64,000 nt of DNA. Source: Acidobacteriota bacterium. GTDB taxonomy: Bacteria > Acidobacteriota > Terriglobia > Bryobacterales > UBA6623. The stretch covers positions 434,001 to 498,000 of the forward strand of contig WGMB01000004.1 of NCBI GenBank assembly GCA_016125275.1, in the 5' to 3' direction. Under the pieces are notes generated by a model that was not told where the DNA came from, ran no database searches, and saw only the letters and a list, made by a program, of their open reading frames with translations. Below, piece after piece: positions 1 to 7,701 of the stretch. How positions within the stretch are numbered: the stretch's first letter is position 1; the number at the start of each line of letters is the position of its first letter. Made by a program: the position numbers and the translations under genes.

Positions 1-62
1 TCTGGTAGCGCGCCTGCTTTGGGAGCAGGAAGCCGGGGGTTCGAATCCCTCCGCCCCGACCA
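1..62 (+). tRNA. tRNA-Pro (anticodon TGG), 5' part missing
   Basis: The window begins inside a tRNA. The anticodon stem pairs CCTGC with GCAGG around a 7-base loop TTTGGGA, which places TGG at the anticodon and so predicts proline. The T-arm has the loop TTCGAAT closed by GGGGG and CCCTC, followed by the acceptor strand CGCCCCG, the discriminator A and an encoded CCA ending at 62. The 5' acceptor strand and part of the D-arm lie before the window. Confidence 0.93.
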
Positions 63-236
63 GAACACCAGTCGTCAGCAACAGCGTGCAGGCGAAGCGT
101 TTCATGAGACCGGGCATCGGGTCACCGACGATTTCCGGCTGGGCGAGCCGGAATGGTCGGTCAGCCTTCGTTCAGCGTGACGGAAGGAGTGGGCCTCGTG
201 CCCCGGCCCTGCTGAGTGCCGACGGGCGTTGAATGC

Positions 237-845
237 TCAGCTTGGAGGTCTTTCTGTCGGAGGCTCGCTACCAGGACCAGGGAGCCGCGCCTTTGCGCCG
301 CCCGCTGCTTCCGCGACGAGAAGAGCGTCGATATCTGGGTAGGCATAGATAACCGGGGCTTGGTTCTGCATGAGTCCACCTGTGTCGGCCGTCGGGCCAT
401 AGGTGCTGTGTAGATCGGCGTTCAGCATTCGCAGCAGGGCGGTCTGCTGGCCGCGGTGATGAGCGGTGTGGGTCAAGCGCCGAACCATGACCCAAGCCCG
501 AGACCGGGGAAATTCGAAGAAACTCACTGTCTCTTCCCACCAAGCGTCATCTTTCGAGCCGAGCGCAGCAAGGCGCTGACGGGAGAGATCAGCGTAGCAG
601 CGGATGAACTCCAGGCGAGTTTCGGTCTCAGGCAGGGGCCCTGCGCCTGCGTCAACACCGAGGATGCTCACGAACCATAGGTCTTCACTGACGCATTGAT
701 GAACCATCTGCTCATGAACGCTTCGTCCGCGGCTGTCATTTGGATGTGGGCGAAACGCCAAGTCCTCGTCACGGAACATGCTCCAGACGCTGAGCGTCTT
801 GATCCGTTCGGTCTCATAGGTATCGACAAGAAAGCGGTAGCTCAT
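237..845 (-). CDS. DinB family protein (putative metal-dependent enzyme)
   Basis: The 202-residue product has the DinB/YfiT four-helix-bundle pattern. A likely first metal ligand is His49 in the helix after the RSVHEQ stretch, and the C-terminal H-x3-H pair is His126 and His130 within LTHTAHHRGQ. Members bind a divalent metal and include thiol-dependent transferases, but the substrate here cannot be told. The ATG follows immediately after the TAG of the 70-residue gene at 846-1058, and a good ribosome site (AAGGGGGGA) lies in the end of that gene, so translation is probably coupled. It is the last gene of a minus-strand run that starts near 3410. The tail after about residue 185 is Pro/Gly-rich and probably disordered. 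Confidence 0.85.
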   Translation of the reverse strand: MSYRFLVDTYETERIKTLSVWSMFRDEDLAFRPHPNDSRGRSVHEQMVHQCVSEDLWFVSILGVDAGAGPLPETETRLEFIRCYADLSRQRLAALGSKDDAWWEETVSFFEFPRSRAWVMVRRLTHTAHHRGQQTALLRMLNADLHSTYGPTADTGGLMQNQAPVIYAYPDIDALLVAEAAGGAKARLPGPGSEPPTERPPS

Positions 846-1058
846 CTAGCGTCCCCCCTTTCGCGCCATCCACGTCGGATCATTGTTCGGGGCTGCGGCC
901 CCGGCGCCATCCTTCCCTTGCAACTTTGTAGCCGCCCGGAGGGAGTACGACAGGACGAGACCCGCCTCACGACAGACGTCAAGCCCGTCGACTTCGATAC
1001 GGCAATACTGGATGCAGCTCGTCAATTCCTCAGACATCGTGGTCTTGCTCATCGCCAT
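846..1058 (-). CDS. hypothetical protein, 70 aa
   Basis: I do not recognise this protein. The frame opens with ATG 3 bases after the stop of the sigma-factor gene and closes with TAG directly against the DinB ATG, so it exactly fills the space between two convincing genes on the same strand. It has three cysteines in its first 30 residues (CIQYC, then VC), which could bind metal or form disulfides, and a low-complexity C-terminus. Its position after an ECF sigma gene would suit a small anti-sigma or accessory factor, but no zinc-binding anti-sigma motif (H-x3-C-x2-C) is visible. It could be a chance open frame. The fit of both ends is the main support. Confidence 0.45.
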   Translation of the reverse strand: MAMSKTTMSEELTSCIQYCRIEVDGLDVCREAGLVLSYSLRAATKLQGKDGAGAAAPNNDPTWMARKGGR

Positions 1059-1061
1059 GGC

Positions 1062-1649
1062 TTAGTTGGCCGCGGCCTGATAGCTCGTTGGCTCGTTGAG
1101 AGCTTTCGCCGTCGCGCGCAGGTTCGTGTAGGCCCGGTGCGCCGTCTGCTTGGTGGCGCCGATGGTGGACCCCGTCGCCCGCGCCGTTTCGTCGAGCGTC
1201 AGTCCGCGAGCCTTGAGCAGCAAGACCACTTCCCGCTGGCGGGCCGGCAGGTTGGCCATCAAGGCGCCGAGCTCACTTCTGGCTTCGATCGCACGGACCA
1301 AGGACTTGGGGTCGAGCATCAGGTCGGCGTCAAACTCTTGTTGCTGCTCTCCGCGGGCCATCCGACGGTAGGCATCGGTACGGGCATATCGCGCGATGGT
1401 GTACAGCCACGGCAGCAGCGGCCGCCCGGCTTCGTAGGTGTGGCGCGCCTGGTGGACCCGCAGCCAAAAGTCCTGCAGCAGATCATCGGCATGCCGGCGG
1501 GTTGCGTGGGGGCCGCGGAAGTAGACAAGGAGTTGAGGAGAGAGGCGCCGGGCCAACTCCGTGAATGCCTGCTCGTCGGCCTGCTGGTAGGCCTCCATGA
1601 GGCTTTCGAGCGAGTCGTGTGGGGCGGGTTGGGGTTGACGGCGCGTCAT
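1062..1649 (-). CDS. ECF-subfamily RNA polymerase sigma factor
   Basis: The 195-residue product has the two sigma-70 regions of ECF factors. Region 2 is roughly residues 54-97, including HADDLLQDFWLRVHQ and the WLYTIARYARTDAYRR segment that contacts the -10 element. Region 4 is roughly residues 128-176, with the helix-turn-helix LTLDETARATGSTIGATKQ. The start at 1649 is chosen because this ATG overlaps the TGA of the upstream zinc-finger gene (ATGA), an arrangement that couples translation; a GTG 13 codons upstream is less likely. No transmembrane or zinc anti-sigma gene follows, so control of activity is unclear. Pairing with a DksA/TraR-type gene suggests a stress-response transcription module. 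It would redirect RNA polymerase to a small regulon, which cannot be read from this window. Confidence 0.92.
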   Translation of the reverse strand: MTRRQPQPAPHDSLESLMEAYQQADEQAFTELARRLSPQLLVYFRGPHATRRHADDLLQDFWLRVHQARHTYEAGRPLLPWLYTIARYARTDAYRRMARGEQQQEFDADLMLDPKSLVRAIEARSELGALMANLPARQREVVLLLKARGLTLDETARATGSTIGATKQTAHRAYTNLRATAKALNEPTSYQAAAN

Positions 1650-2041
1650 TGGATTCCCCCGAAGAAAACGTCGGGCCAGTCGCCCCAAAGGCTCCCCGGA
1701 CCTTGGCTGCCTTGTGTAGCAAGCTCATCGGCGCTTTGGCAGCCGATGCATCGCGACGCCCACGGTAGCGCCCGCAGGCGCTTGGTCCCGATTGGCCCCT
1801 CGCAGCTCTCACAGACGCCGTAGGAGGCGGATTCCAGACGCCGCAGCGCCGACTCGACGTCCTTGGCCGTCCGCCACCGGAGGTTGATGGCCGCCACGGC
1901 GAGATCGCTCTCCATCTCGGACAGGGCCCGCTCACAGACGTCGCCCGCACCTGGCTCACTCCCCGGGAGCGTGGGAGTGACCGCCACCGCGAGGGCGGCT
2001 TCCAATCGCTGGCGAATGTCTTGAAGTTGTTGGTTCGACAT
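1646..2041 (-). CDS. DksA/TraR C4-type zinc finger protein
   Basis: The 131-residue product has a helical N-terminal half and a C-terminal C4 zinc finger with Cys77-x2-Cys80 and Cys98-x2-Cys101. This is the layout of DksA/TraR proteins, which enter the secondary channel of RNA polymerase. The N-terminal coiled coil is short, and the paired Asp residues at the tip of true DksA are not obvious, so a TraR-like or YbiI-like relative is likely. The start has a strong ribosome site (GGAGG, 8 bases upstream). The stop overlaps the ECF sigma start by 4 bases, so both are made from one message. A polymerase-binding factor coupled to a sigma factor points to joint control of transcription. Confidence 0.88.
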   Translation of the reverse strand: MSNQQLQDIRQRLEAALAVAVTPTLPGSEPGAGDVCERALSEMESDLAVAAINLRWRTAKDVESALRRLESASYGVCESCEGPIGTKRLRALPWASRCIGCQSADELATQGSQGPGSLWGDWPDVFFGGIQ

Positions 2042-2063
2042 AGTGTTTTCCTCCAGATGTGAG

Positions 2064-2093
2064 AAGCGGCCCGCCCAATGAGGCGAGCCGCTT
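2064..2093 (-). promoter_or_regulatory. intercistronic stem-loop before the DksA/TraR gene
   Basis: Arms AAGCGGC (2064-2070) and GCCGCTT (2087-2093) are perfect complements, and inner CGCC and GGCG segments extend the stem. It sits between the isochorismatase stop and the zinc-finger gene. No T-run follows on the minus strand, so it is more likely a processing, stability or attenuation element than a full terminator. Confidence 0.5.
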
Positions 2094-2104
2094 TCGACAG
2101 CCGA

Positions 2105-2845
2105 TCAGTCCGTGGCCATCCCTCCGAGCTTCTCCAGCAGTTCGGCCGTGGTCCACACTGTGCTGGCGATGAAGCGGAAGTTCGTGACGGCCGCTTCGTA
2201 GCCGTCTCCCTCTTCGACCTGGGCGGCGGCGGTTGCGTCGGTGACGACCGACACCTCGAATCCCTGCTCCACCAACTCACGCATGTGGCTCTCGGTGCAC
2301 AGGTTGGCGGACATGCCGCCGAGGATCACTCGGTCGATCCCGCGCTTGCGCAGTTGCAGAACCAGGTCGTTGGTCTCCGGGCCGTACACTTTGTGCGGGC
2401 TGGAGACGATCGTCCGTCCGTCTTCGATGTAGGGTTTGTAGCGCTCCAGCCAGTCGGCGCCGGAGCCCTCGAAGCCTTCCAGGTTCAGGGCGTCCTTGCG
2501 GTCGAACATGCCGATCTTGTGCATCAGCGCTTCCAAGGCGCCTTCAAACCGCCAGCCATGGTCGGCGGGGTAGTAGTAGTGCGGCGAGACGAACACCGGA
2601 ATACCGCGAGCCTTGGCCATCTTGAAGAGCTTTTCGATGTTCTCGACGGTCTTGTTCGCGGTGACGTTCTTGCCGACGACGCCCCAGGTGACGCCCTCAG
2701 GGCTCAGGAAGTCGTTCTGTGGGTCGGTGATGACCAGAGCCGTGTTGGCGGAGTCGATCTCCATACCGGGATTCGGGATCTGGCCGAAGGCGGCGCTCGA
2801 CCAAAGCGCGAGCGCGAGGATGCTGAGAAGTGTCCGGGAGTGCAT
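2105..2845 (-). CDS. secreted isochorismatase-family cysteine hydrolase
   Basis: The 246-residue product starts with a Sec signal peptide (hydrophobic residues 5-20, cleavage near AFGQ) and then has the isochorismatase/nicotinamidase fold. The catalytic triad is visible as Asp41 (TDPQNDF), Lys152 (SSPHKVY) and Cys183 (SANLCTESH). Known members hydrolyse isochorismate, nicotinamide, N-carbamoyl compounds or ureas, and the substrate here is not predictable. The start at 2845 is supported by AAGGAG 9 bases upstream and by the signal peptide beginning there; an in-frame start 26 codons upstream would bury the signal. A periplasmic location is unusual for the family. It follows the secreted YHS protein by 46 bases and is probably cotranscribed with it, perhaps under the sigma-54-type activator upstream. 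Confidence 0.9.
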   Translation of the reverse strand: MHSRTLLSILALALWSSAAFGQIPNPGMEIDSANTALVITDPQNDFLSPEGVTWGVVGKNVTANKTVENIEKLFKMAKARGIPVFVSPHYYYPADHGWRFEGALEALMHKIGMFDRKDALNLEGFEGSGADWLERYKPYIEDGRTIVSSPHKVYGPETNDLVLQLRKRGIDRVILGGMSANLCTESHMRELVEQGFEVSVVTDATAAAQVEEGDGYEAAVTNFRFIASTVWTTAELLEKLGGMATD

Positions 2846-2891
2846 GGCGGGTTTCTCCTTATGGGTCGCTTGCCGTTCGAGCCGGGGCCCC

Positions 2892-3410
2892 TTAGTCGGT
2901 GAGCTCCGCCGGCGACTTGTCACGGATCCGCCGCCAGTGCCGGTCGGCCTTGACGATGTAGCCCGGGATGTCCGCGCGCCACTTCTTCAGGATTTCGGGG
3001 TTGAGGTTGAAGTAGAGCTTGCCGTCGACGACGGTGAACAAAAGCGGGTCGCCGTCGAACTTCGCGCCGAGGGCGGTTCCATAGGCGCAGAACCCGCCGT
3101 ACTGCGGCAGATAGCGCTCGGGTTCGGCTTCGAACTTGCGCTTGTTGGCGGCGCTGACGAAGCGATAGACGGCGTTGCCGTGCTTGGCGGAGTGGATGGC
3201 CTGTCCGAGACGCGCCCGGTCTTCGGTGAAGTAGGCTACGGGATCGTAGCCGTGGATGGCGAGCGGGCCGCCCGCGAGCGTCAGGCCCGTGCTGACGTTG
3301 ACGTCGTTGGCCGACGCCGGAGCGGCGCCAGCCACGGCGAGAACCGCCAGGGCCAGGGATGCGAGAATGCCACGCCGGGCGCGATCGAATTGAGGGCTGA
3401 ATTGGAACAT
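2892..3410 (-). CDS. secreted YHS domain-containing protein
   Basis: The 172-residue product has a signal peptide (hydrophobic core about residues 15-32, cleavage near PASAND) followed by a YHS domain of the secreted type, with the hallmark GYDPVAYF near residue 54 and a late GGFCAYG segment. Secreted YHS proteins occur across Proteobacteria and Acidobacteria, some as selenoproteins; their role is unproven, with metal binding usually proposed. Here the position after GGF is an ordinary cysteine. A ribosome site AAGGAG lies about 11 bases before the ATG. It is the first gene of the minus-strand cluster, and the array of inverted repeats at 3557-3608 lies 150-200 bases upstream, a typical distance for enhancers of sigma-54 activators. 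Confidence 0.88.
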   Translation of the reverse strand: MFQFSPQFDRARRGILASLALAVLAVAGAAPASANDVNVSTGLTLAGGPLAIHGYDPVAYFTEDRARLGQAIHSAKHGNAVYRFVSAANKRKFEAEPERYLPQYGGFCAYGTALGAKFDGDPLLFTVVDGKLYFNLNPEILKKWRADIPGYIVKADRHWRRIRDKSPAELTD

Positions 3411-3556
3411 CGTTTGTGTCTCTCCTTGGGTTCGTCCAAAGACCGCTGGTTGCGGACGGCCCCTAGGAGATCACGTAGGGGGCCAAACGATCCTTGAGAT
3501 GGCAAACGATTGATATGAAATCGCTTATGGATTCCGAGCGCCTTGTACGAGGGAAT

Positions 3557-3608
3557 GAGATTTCGTTGCATCAACGAAATCTCGTTGAAGATCAACGAGA
3601 AGTCGTTG
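3557..3608. promoter_or_regulatory. phased inverted-repeat array, candidate enhancer for the sigma-54 activator
   Basis: Five copies of CAACGA or its complement TCGTTG start at 3563, 3572, 3582, 3593 and 3603, alternating in strand and spaced 9-11 bases, about one helical turn. The first pair forms a perfect 12-base inverted repeat: arm GAGATTTCGTTG at 3557-3568 and arm CAACGAAATCTC at 3572-3583. A second pair has 7-base arms (3581-3587 and 3593-3599). The array lies between the activator gene and the YHS gene. No clean -24/-12 promoter was found downstream, so the link to sigma-54 is inference. Confidence 0.6.
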
Positions 3609-3633
3609 TGAGGAGAGAAGGAGAGCGGCTGAG

Positions 3634-5274
3634 TCAGCGGCGGCTCAAACCGAGCGCCTTGATCTTGGAGGCCAAGGTAGTAGCGCGCATTCCAAGTAGT
3701 TGCGCGGCTCCGTCCAGACCGTAGATCTTCCAATTCGTGGCGTCGAGGGCTGCAAGCACGTTATCTCGCTCCATGCGCTTGATCTCGTTCTGTTTGAGGA
3801 TACGGTCGGGGCTGGCCTCGAGCTCGGCGGCCCCGCTCTTGGATTCCTCGGCCGGACCGCTGGGCAGGTCGAACTGCAAGGGCCCGGACTGTGCGCGGAT
3901 GATCTCCCGCTCGATGACGTTCTGAAGCTCGCGGATGTTGCCCGGCCAGCGATAAGATTGCAGAGCCTTCGCATGGCGCTTCTTCAACTGAGGCGGCGGC
4001 AGGCCGAGCGCTCGACAGGTCTGCCGCAGGAAATGGTCTGCCAGCAGAGGGATGTCGTCCAGCCGCTCACGCAGCGGCGGCAAGTCGATGGGGAATACGC
4101 TGAGTCGATAGAAGAGATCCTCGCGAAAGCGTCCCGCCTGGACTTCCGCCCGCAGATCTCGATTGGTCGCCGCAATGAGGCGAACGTTGACCTTACGGGT
4201 GCGGTCGTCGCCTACCCGCTCGAACGTGCCTTCTTGTAGGACGCGAAGGAGTTTGCTTTGCAGGTCGAGCGGGATCTCGCCAACTTCATCGAGAAACAGC
4301 GTCCCCCCATCAGCCAACTGGAATCGGCCAATTCGGTCGCGAACAGCGCCAGTGAAGGCTCCCTTGACATGGCCGAAAAACTCGCTTTCGAACAGCTCCC
4401 TGGGGATCGAGCCGCAGTTGACTCGGATTAGAGCCCGGTCCTTGCGCTGACTGCGCTCATGAAGCGCCCGAGCGATAAGCTCCTTCCCTGTTCCCGATTC
4501 GCCGCCGATGAGCACCGTCGAGTCCGCCGGTCCAACGAGTGCAACCTGGTCGAGGACCTTTCTAATCCCCTCACTTTGGCCGACTACGTCACCAAAACCA
4601 TGAGCGGCATCGACTTCGTCGCGAAGATACTCATTCTCCAACTCGAGCTTCGCTTTGAGGTGGGCGATCTCCTCGTACGCCCGAGCGTTCGCGATCGAGG
4701 TCGCGGCTTGATGGGCGAAAAGACCGAGCCAAGTCACGCGTTCCAAGCTGAGCAGCTCGCGCGTAAAGACCCCAAGCACGCCGATCACGTCGCCCCGAGA
4801 CATCAAGGGGTGGCACGCAAAAGCCCGAATCCGTTCACGGCGGAACCAGTCCTGGTCGGCAACCCAGCTCTGATCGCCTGAGGCATCCAGCACGAACTCC
4901 GGCTTGCCGGAGGCCGCAACACGTCCGATCTTTCGAACTCCGAGCGGGAATCGCCGGAATCTGCCGTCCAGCCGATGCCAGTCCCTACTGTCTCTTGAAT
5001 CCAGGGAGCGGCCGGCGCTGGCTCTTAGGTGCAAGCAGCGAGTCTGACTGGGGCACTCCACCCTCATCGGGCAACGGTCGCAGATATCTCCTTCCTGAAT
5101 TAGCCAGATGCGCGCCAGAGCGCAACCTGCTGAGCCGACTAGGCCGGTCACGATGCTCTGCAGAACGTTCTCAGTGCCTTGGGACTCGCCAACGGCGAGC
5201 GAGATGGACTGGAGCAGTTCAAGGAAAGGAACATCCCGGCTGCCGGGCGTGCTGGGCTGATCCTGGTCGGACAT
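3634..5274 (-). CDS. sigma-54-dependent transcriptional activator with a Cys-rich GAF sensor domain
   Basis: The 546-residue product has three parts. Residues about 20-200 form a GAF sensor domain, which contains a cysteine cluster C65-x2-C68-x5-C74-x5-C80. Residues about 225-460 are the AAA+ domain, with Walker A GESGTGKE (258-265), the sigma-54 contact loop GAFTGA (305-310) and Walker B TLFLDE (325-330). The C-terminus is a Fis-type helix-turn-helix (about 505-546). GAFTGA is intact, so it should activate RNA polymerase-sigma54. The cysteines could hold an iron-sulfur cluster or metal and sense redox state, oxygen or NO; this is inference. The start at 5274 is preferred because GGTGG lies 8 bases upstream; a GTG at 5286 is the alternative. 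The likely targets are the adjacent YHS/isochorismatase genes. Confidence 0.92.
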   Translation of the reverse strand: MSDQDQPSTPGSRDVPFLELLQSISLAVGESQGTENVLQSIVTGLVGSAGCALARIWLIQEGDICDRCPMRVECPSQTRCLHLRASAGRSLDSRDSRDWHRLDGRFRRFPLGVRKIGRVAASGKPEFVLDASGDQSWVADQDWFRRERIRAFACHPLMSRGDVIGVLGVFTRELLSLERVTWLGLFAHQAATSIANARAYEEIAHLKAKLELENEYLRDEVDAAHGFGDVVGQSEGIRKVLDQVALVGPADSTVLIGGESGTGKELIARALHERSQRKDRALIRVNCGSIPRELFESEFFGHVKGAFTGAVRDRIGRFQLADGGTLFLDEVGEIPLDLQSKLLRVLQEGTFERVGDDRTRKVNVRLIAATNRDLRAEVQAGRFREDLFYRLSVFPIDLPPLRERLDDIPLLADHFLRQTCRALGLPPPQLKKRHAKALQSYRWPGNIRELQNVIEREIIRAQSGPLQFDLPSGPAEESKSGAAELEASPDRILKQNEIKRMERDNVLAALDATNWKIYGLDGAAQLLGMRATTLASKIKALGLSRR

Positions 5275-5276
5275 CG

Positions 5277-5332
5277 CGATAGCCACCAGTTGTAGGAGAA
5301 CCGCGGTCCTCAGTCAACGCGGTTGGCTATCG
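5277..5332 (-). promoter_or_regulatory. leader inverted repeat that may mask the activator's ribosome site
   Basis: In the minus-strand message, the upstream segment at 5332-5324 (CGATAGCCA) is a perfect 9-base complement of TGGCTATCG at 5285-5277, and a further CC/GG pair extends the stem past one bulged base. The downstream arm contains the GGTGG ribosome site used by the ATG at 5274. The loop is about 33-36 bases and holds a palindromic ACCGCGGT. If the stem forms, it would limit translation of the regulator. Confidence 0.4.
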
Positions 5333-5499
5333 AATCAATCCTCCTCACTTGTCGGTCCCGATGCCGAATGGACCGAACCTTCCGCACATGCTCGGCCGCC
5401 CGTGGGTCCCTTGCACCTTGGTCCGCAGGATTGTAGGAAGGGCCGTCCGCTTCCCAACCGACACAGCTACAATCGTGCGATGCATCGGAGCGGCATCGC

Positions 5500-6249
5500 A
5501 TGTTTCTGACTGACATGACCTGGCCGAGGGTTCGTGATCTCGATCGCGCCATCCCCGTCGTCCTTCCGATCGCCGCTGTCGAGCAGCATGGGCATCACCT
5601 ACCGTTGGCGACCGACAGCCTCTTGTTGGCTGAGGTGGTCCGTCGGGCCGAGCGGCGCCTTCCCGACGGCGCGCTCTTTGCTCCGTTGCAGTGGCTCGGC
5701 AACTCGCACCACCACATCGATTTCCCGGGCTCGATGTCCGCCTCGCCGCGCGTCTATCTCGATCTGCTGCAGGATATGGCTGAGACCTTCCTGCGACACG
5801 GCTTCACGCGCATCCTGTTCTTGAACGGCCATGGCGGCAATGTGATTCCGGCCAAGCAGGCGATCTTCGAGATGCGCCAGCGGCTCCGCGAGCGCGACGA
5901 CCTCGTGCTCCTGTTCACTTCCTACTGGAATTTGGCGGATCCGCAGAACGGCCAGTTCACTCAGCCTGAGATCGGGCACGCCGGGGAGTGGGAGACCTCG
6001 ATGATGCTGCGCATCGCGCCGCACCTGATCGAGGGCGACCCCAGCCTGCTCGAATCGGTCTCGCCGGCCCTCGGCTTCGAGCCGGCCTACCGGGGCTGGA
6101 CGACCCGCGAACGGTCGAAAACCGGGCACATCGGCTCACCGCAACTCGCCACCGAAGCCAAGGGCGAGCATCTGCTGGCGACCTTTGCCGATGGCGTCGC
6201 GGCGTTCCTCGAACGGATGCGCGAGTCGGGCGGCGGAGCCCCGGTGTGA
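5500..6249 (+). CDS. creatininase family amidohydrolase
   Basis: The 249-residue product belongs to the creatininase/creatinine amidohydrolase family (MftE-like). It shows the metal-binding signatures in order: AAVEQHGHHLPLATD (Glu28, His30, Asp39), NGHGGN (109-114) and HAGEWETS (160-167, ligand Glu163). The family opens cyclic amides or cleaves peptides using two metals; the substrate here is unknown, and true creatinine use is only one possibility. The start at 5500 has a GGAG site about 10 bases upstream and follows a -10-like TACAAT at 5468-5473. The next gene, a transporter, overlaps its end, so uptake and hydrolysis of the same compound is a reasonable guess. Confidence 0.9.
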   Translation: MFLTDMTWPRVRDLDRAIPVVLPIAAVEQHGHHLPLATDSLLLAEVVRRAERRLPDGALFAPLQWLGNSHHHIDFPGSMSASPRVYLDLLQDMAETFLRHGFTRILFLNGHGGNVIPAKQAIFEMRQRLRERDDLVLLFTSYWNLADPQNGQFTQPEIGHAGEWETSMMLRIAPHLIEGDPSLLESVSPALGFEPAYRGWTTRERSKTGHIGSPQLATEAKGEHLLATFADGVAAFLERMRESGGGAPV

Positions 6250-7592
6250 GCGAGCCGGGCCGCTCTTCTCGCAAGTGGTGGATCTGCGGACTGCTGCTGC
6301 TCGCCAGCGCGGTCAATTACATGGATCGCTTGACGCTGGCGAGCGTCTCGCGGCGGCTGATCGATGAGCTGCAGCTCAGCAACGCCGACTACGGGGCTGT
6401 AGAACAGTATTTCGGCTATGCGTTCGCGGTTGGGGCGATCGTGTTCGGCCTCTTGGCCGACCGCGTCAGTGTGCGTTGGCTCTATCCCGTAGTGCTGGCG
6501 CTGTGGTCGCTGATGGGCTTTCTGACGGGGATGGTCCCCTCCGCGGGCGCTGCCGGCGCGATCGCGCCGCTGAGCGCTTTGCTGTTCTGCCGTACCTTGC
6601 TGGGGTTCTTCGAGTCGGGGCACTGGCCTTGCGCACTGCGGACGACGCAGCAACTCTTGGAGCCCGAGGACCGCTCGTTCGGCAACAGCATCCTGCAGAG
6701 CGGCACGTCGGTCGGCGCGATCGTCACTCCGATCATCGTGGCTGCCATGCTCACGCCGGCCGCGGGGAGCTGGAGACGGCCGTTCTCGTGGATCGGGGCC
6801 CTGGGGCTGGTCTGGGTTTTGGGATGGCTGTGGGCGACGCGGCGAGGTATCGGGAGCGTGGCGCCGGCGGCATCGGAGGACCCGGAGCCTGCTGAATGGG
6901 CCGCCTCGTTGGCGAAGGTTCTGCGCAGCCACCGTTTCTGGCTGCTGGTCGTGGTCGTCTGCTGCATCAATGGCGTCTACTCCGTCTATCGCGTTTGGCT
7001 ACCGCTGGCGCTGCAGGACCCGGCGGGGTTGGGCTTCAGCGAGCAGCAGACGCTCGGCCGCATTCTGCCCTTGTACTACCTTGTCAATGACGTCGGCTGC
7101 CTTGCTGCCGGAGCCGCAACCCTGTGGCTGCACCGGCATGGCGTCTCGGCTGTGAACGCGCGGCGGTGGGTGTTCACCGTCTCCGGCGCGTTGCTGGCCC
7201 CGGCTGCGCTGCTTCCCGCCGTGGCGCGCGGCGAGTGGGCGCTGCCGGGAGTTTCCGCCGGGCAAGCCTCGATGGCGATCCTGTTGATGACCTCTCTCGG
7301 CAGCCTCGCGGTGTTTCCGTGCTACTACGCCTTCACGCAGGACCTGTCGAGGCGGCACATCGGGCTGGTGACGGGGCTTCTGTCGTTCTTCGCGTGGATT
7401 ATCCCGTCGACGGCGCAGCGGGTGCTCGGTGAGTTCATCGACCGTTCGGGCTCGTACGACATCGCCTTCCAGGTGGCCGCCTGGCCCGTGCTCGTTGCGG
7501 CCGTGGCGCTCTGGGCGCTCTGGAACATCGAATGGCTGCACCCGGCGCAAGGCTCGGGCGAGCCTCGGTTGAGATCGACTCGAGCGGCCTGA
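6246..7592 (+). CDS. MFS transporter, anion:cation symporter-like (hexuronate/sugar-acid type)
   Basis: The 448-residue product is a multi-pass membrane protein of the major facilitator superfamily. The first segment ends in VNYMDRLTLAS, typical of the ACS group that carries hexuronates, glucarate and related organic anions, and the loop after helix 2 has GLLADRVSVRW, the MFS signature. A central hydrophilic stretch (about residues 190-225) separates two six-helix halves. The GTG at 6246 is chosen because it overlaps the TGA of the creatininase gene, and upstream codons in this frame would lie inside that gene. Coupling suggests the transporter imports the creatininase substrate or a related acid. 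The substrate cannot be fixed from sequence. Confidence 0.9.
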   Translation: MSEPGRSSRKWWICGLLLLASAVNYMDRLTLASVSRRLIDELQLSNADYGAVEQYFGYAFAVGAIVFGLLADRVSVRWLYPVVLALWSLMGFLTGMVPSAGAAGAIAPLSALLFCRTLLGFFESGHWPCALRTTQQLLEPEDRSFGNSILQSGTSVGAIVTPIIVAAMLTPAAGSWRRPFSWIGALGLVWVLGWLWATRRGIGSVAPAASEDPEPAEWAASLAKVLRSHRFWLLVVVVCCINGVYSVYRVWLPLALQDPAGLGFSEQQTLGRILPLYYLVNDVGCLAAGAATLWLHRHGVSAVNARRWVFTVSGALLAPAALLPAVARGEWALPGVSAGQASMAILLMTSLGSLAVFPCYYAFTQDLSRRHIGLVTGLLSFFAWIIPSTAQRVLGEFIDRSGSYDIAFQVAAWPVLVAAVALWALWNIEWLHPAQGSGEPRLRSTRAA

Positions 7593-7701
7593 CTCGGCTT
7601 TCGGAGCCGCCGTCTCGCGCCCCCGGCTCCCATCGTCGTCGGCGCCGCGTGTGTTATTACGTCTGTATCCGGCCGCGGTGGATTCCATGAAAGGGACTGT
7701 G

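Noticed and set aside
3411-3556. Sigma-54 -24/-12 promoter before the YHS gene
   Set aside because: The closest site on the minus strand starts TTGGC, but the -12 element reads GA where GC is required. I do not call it.
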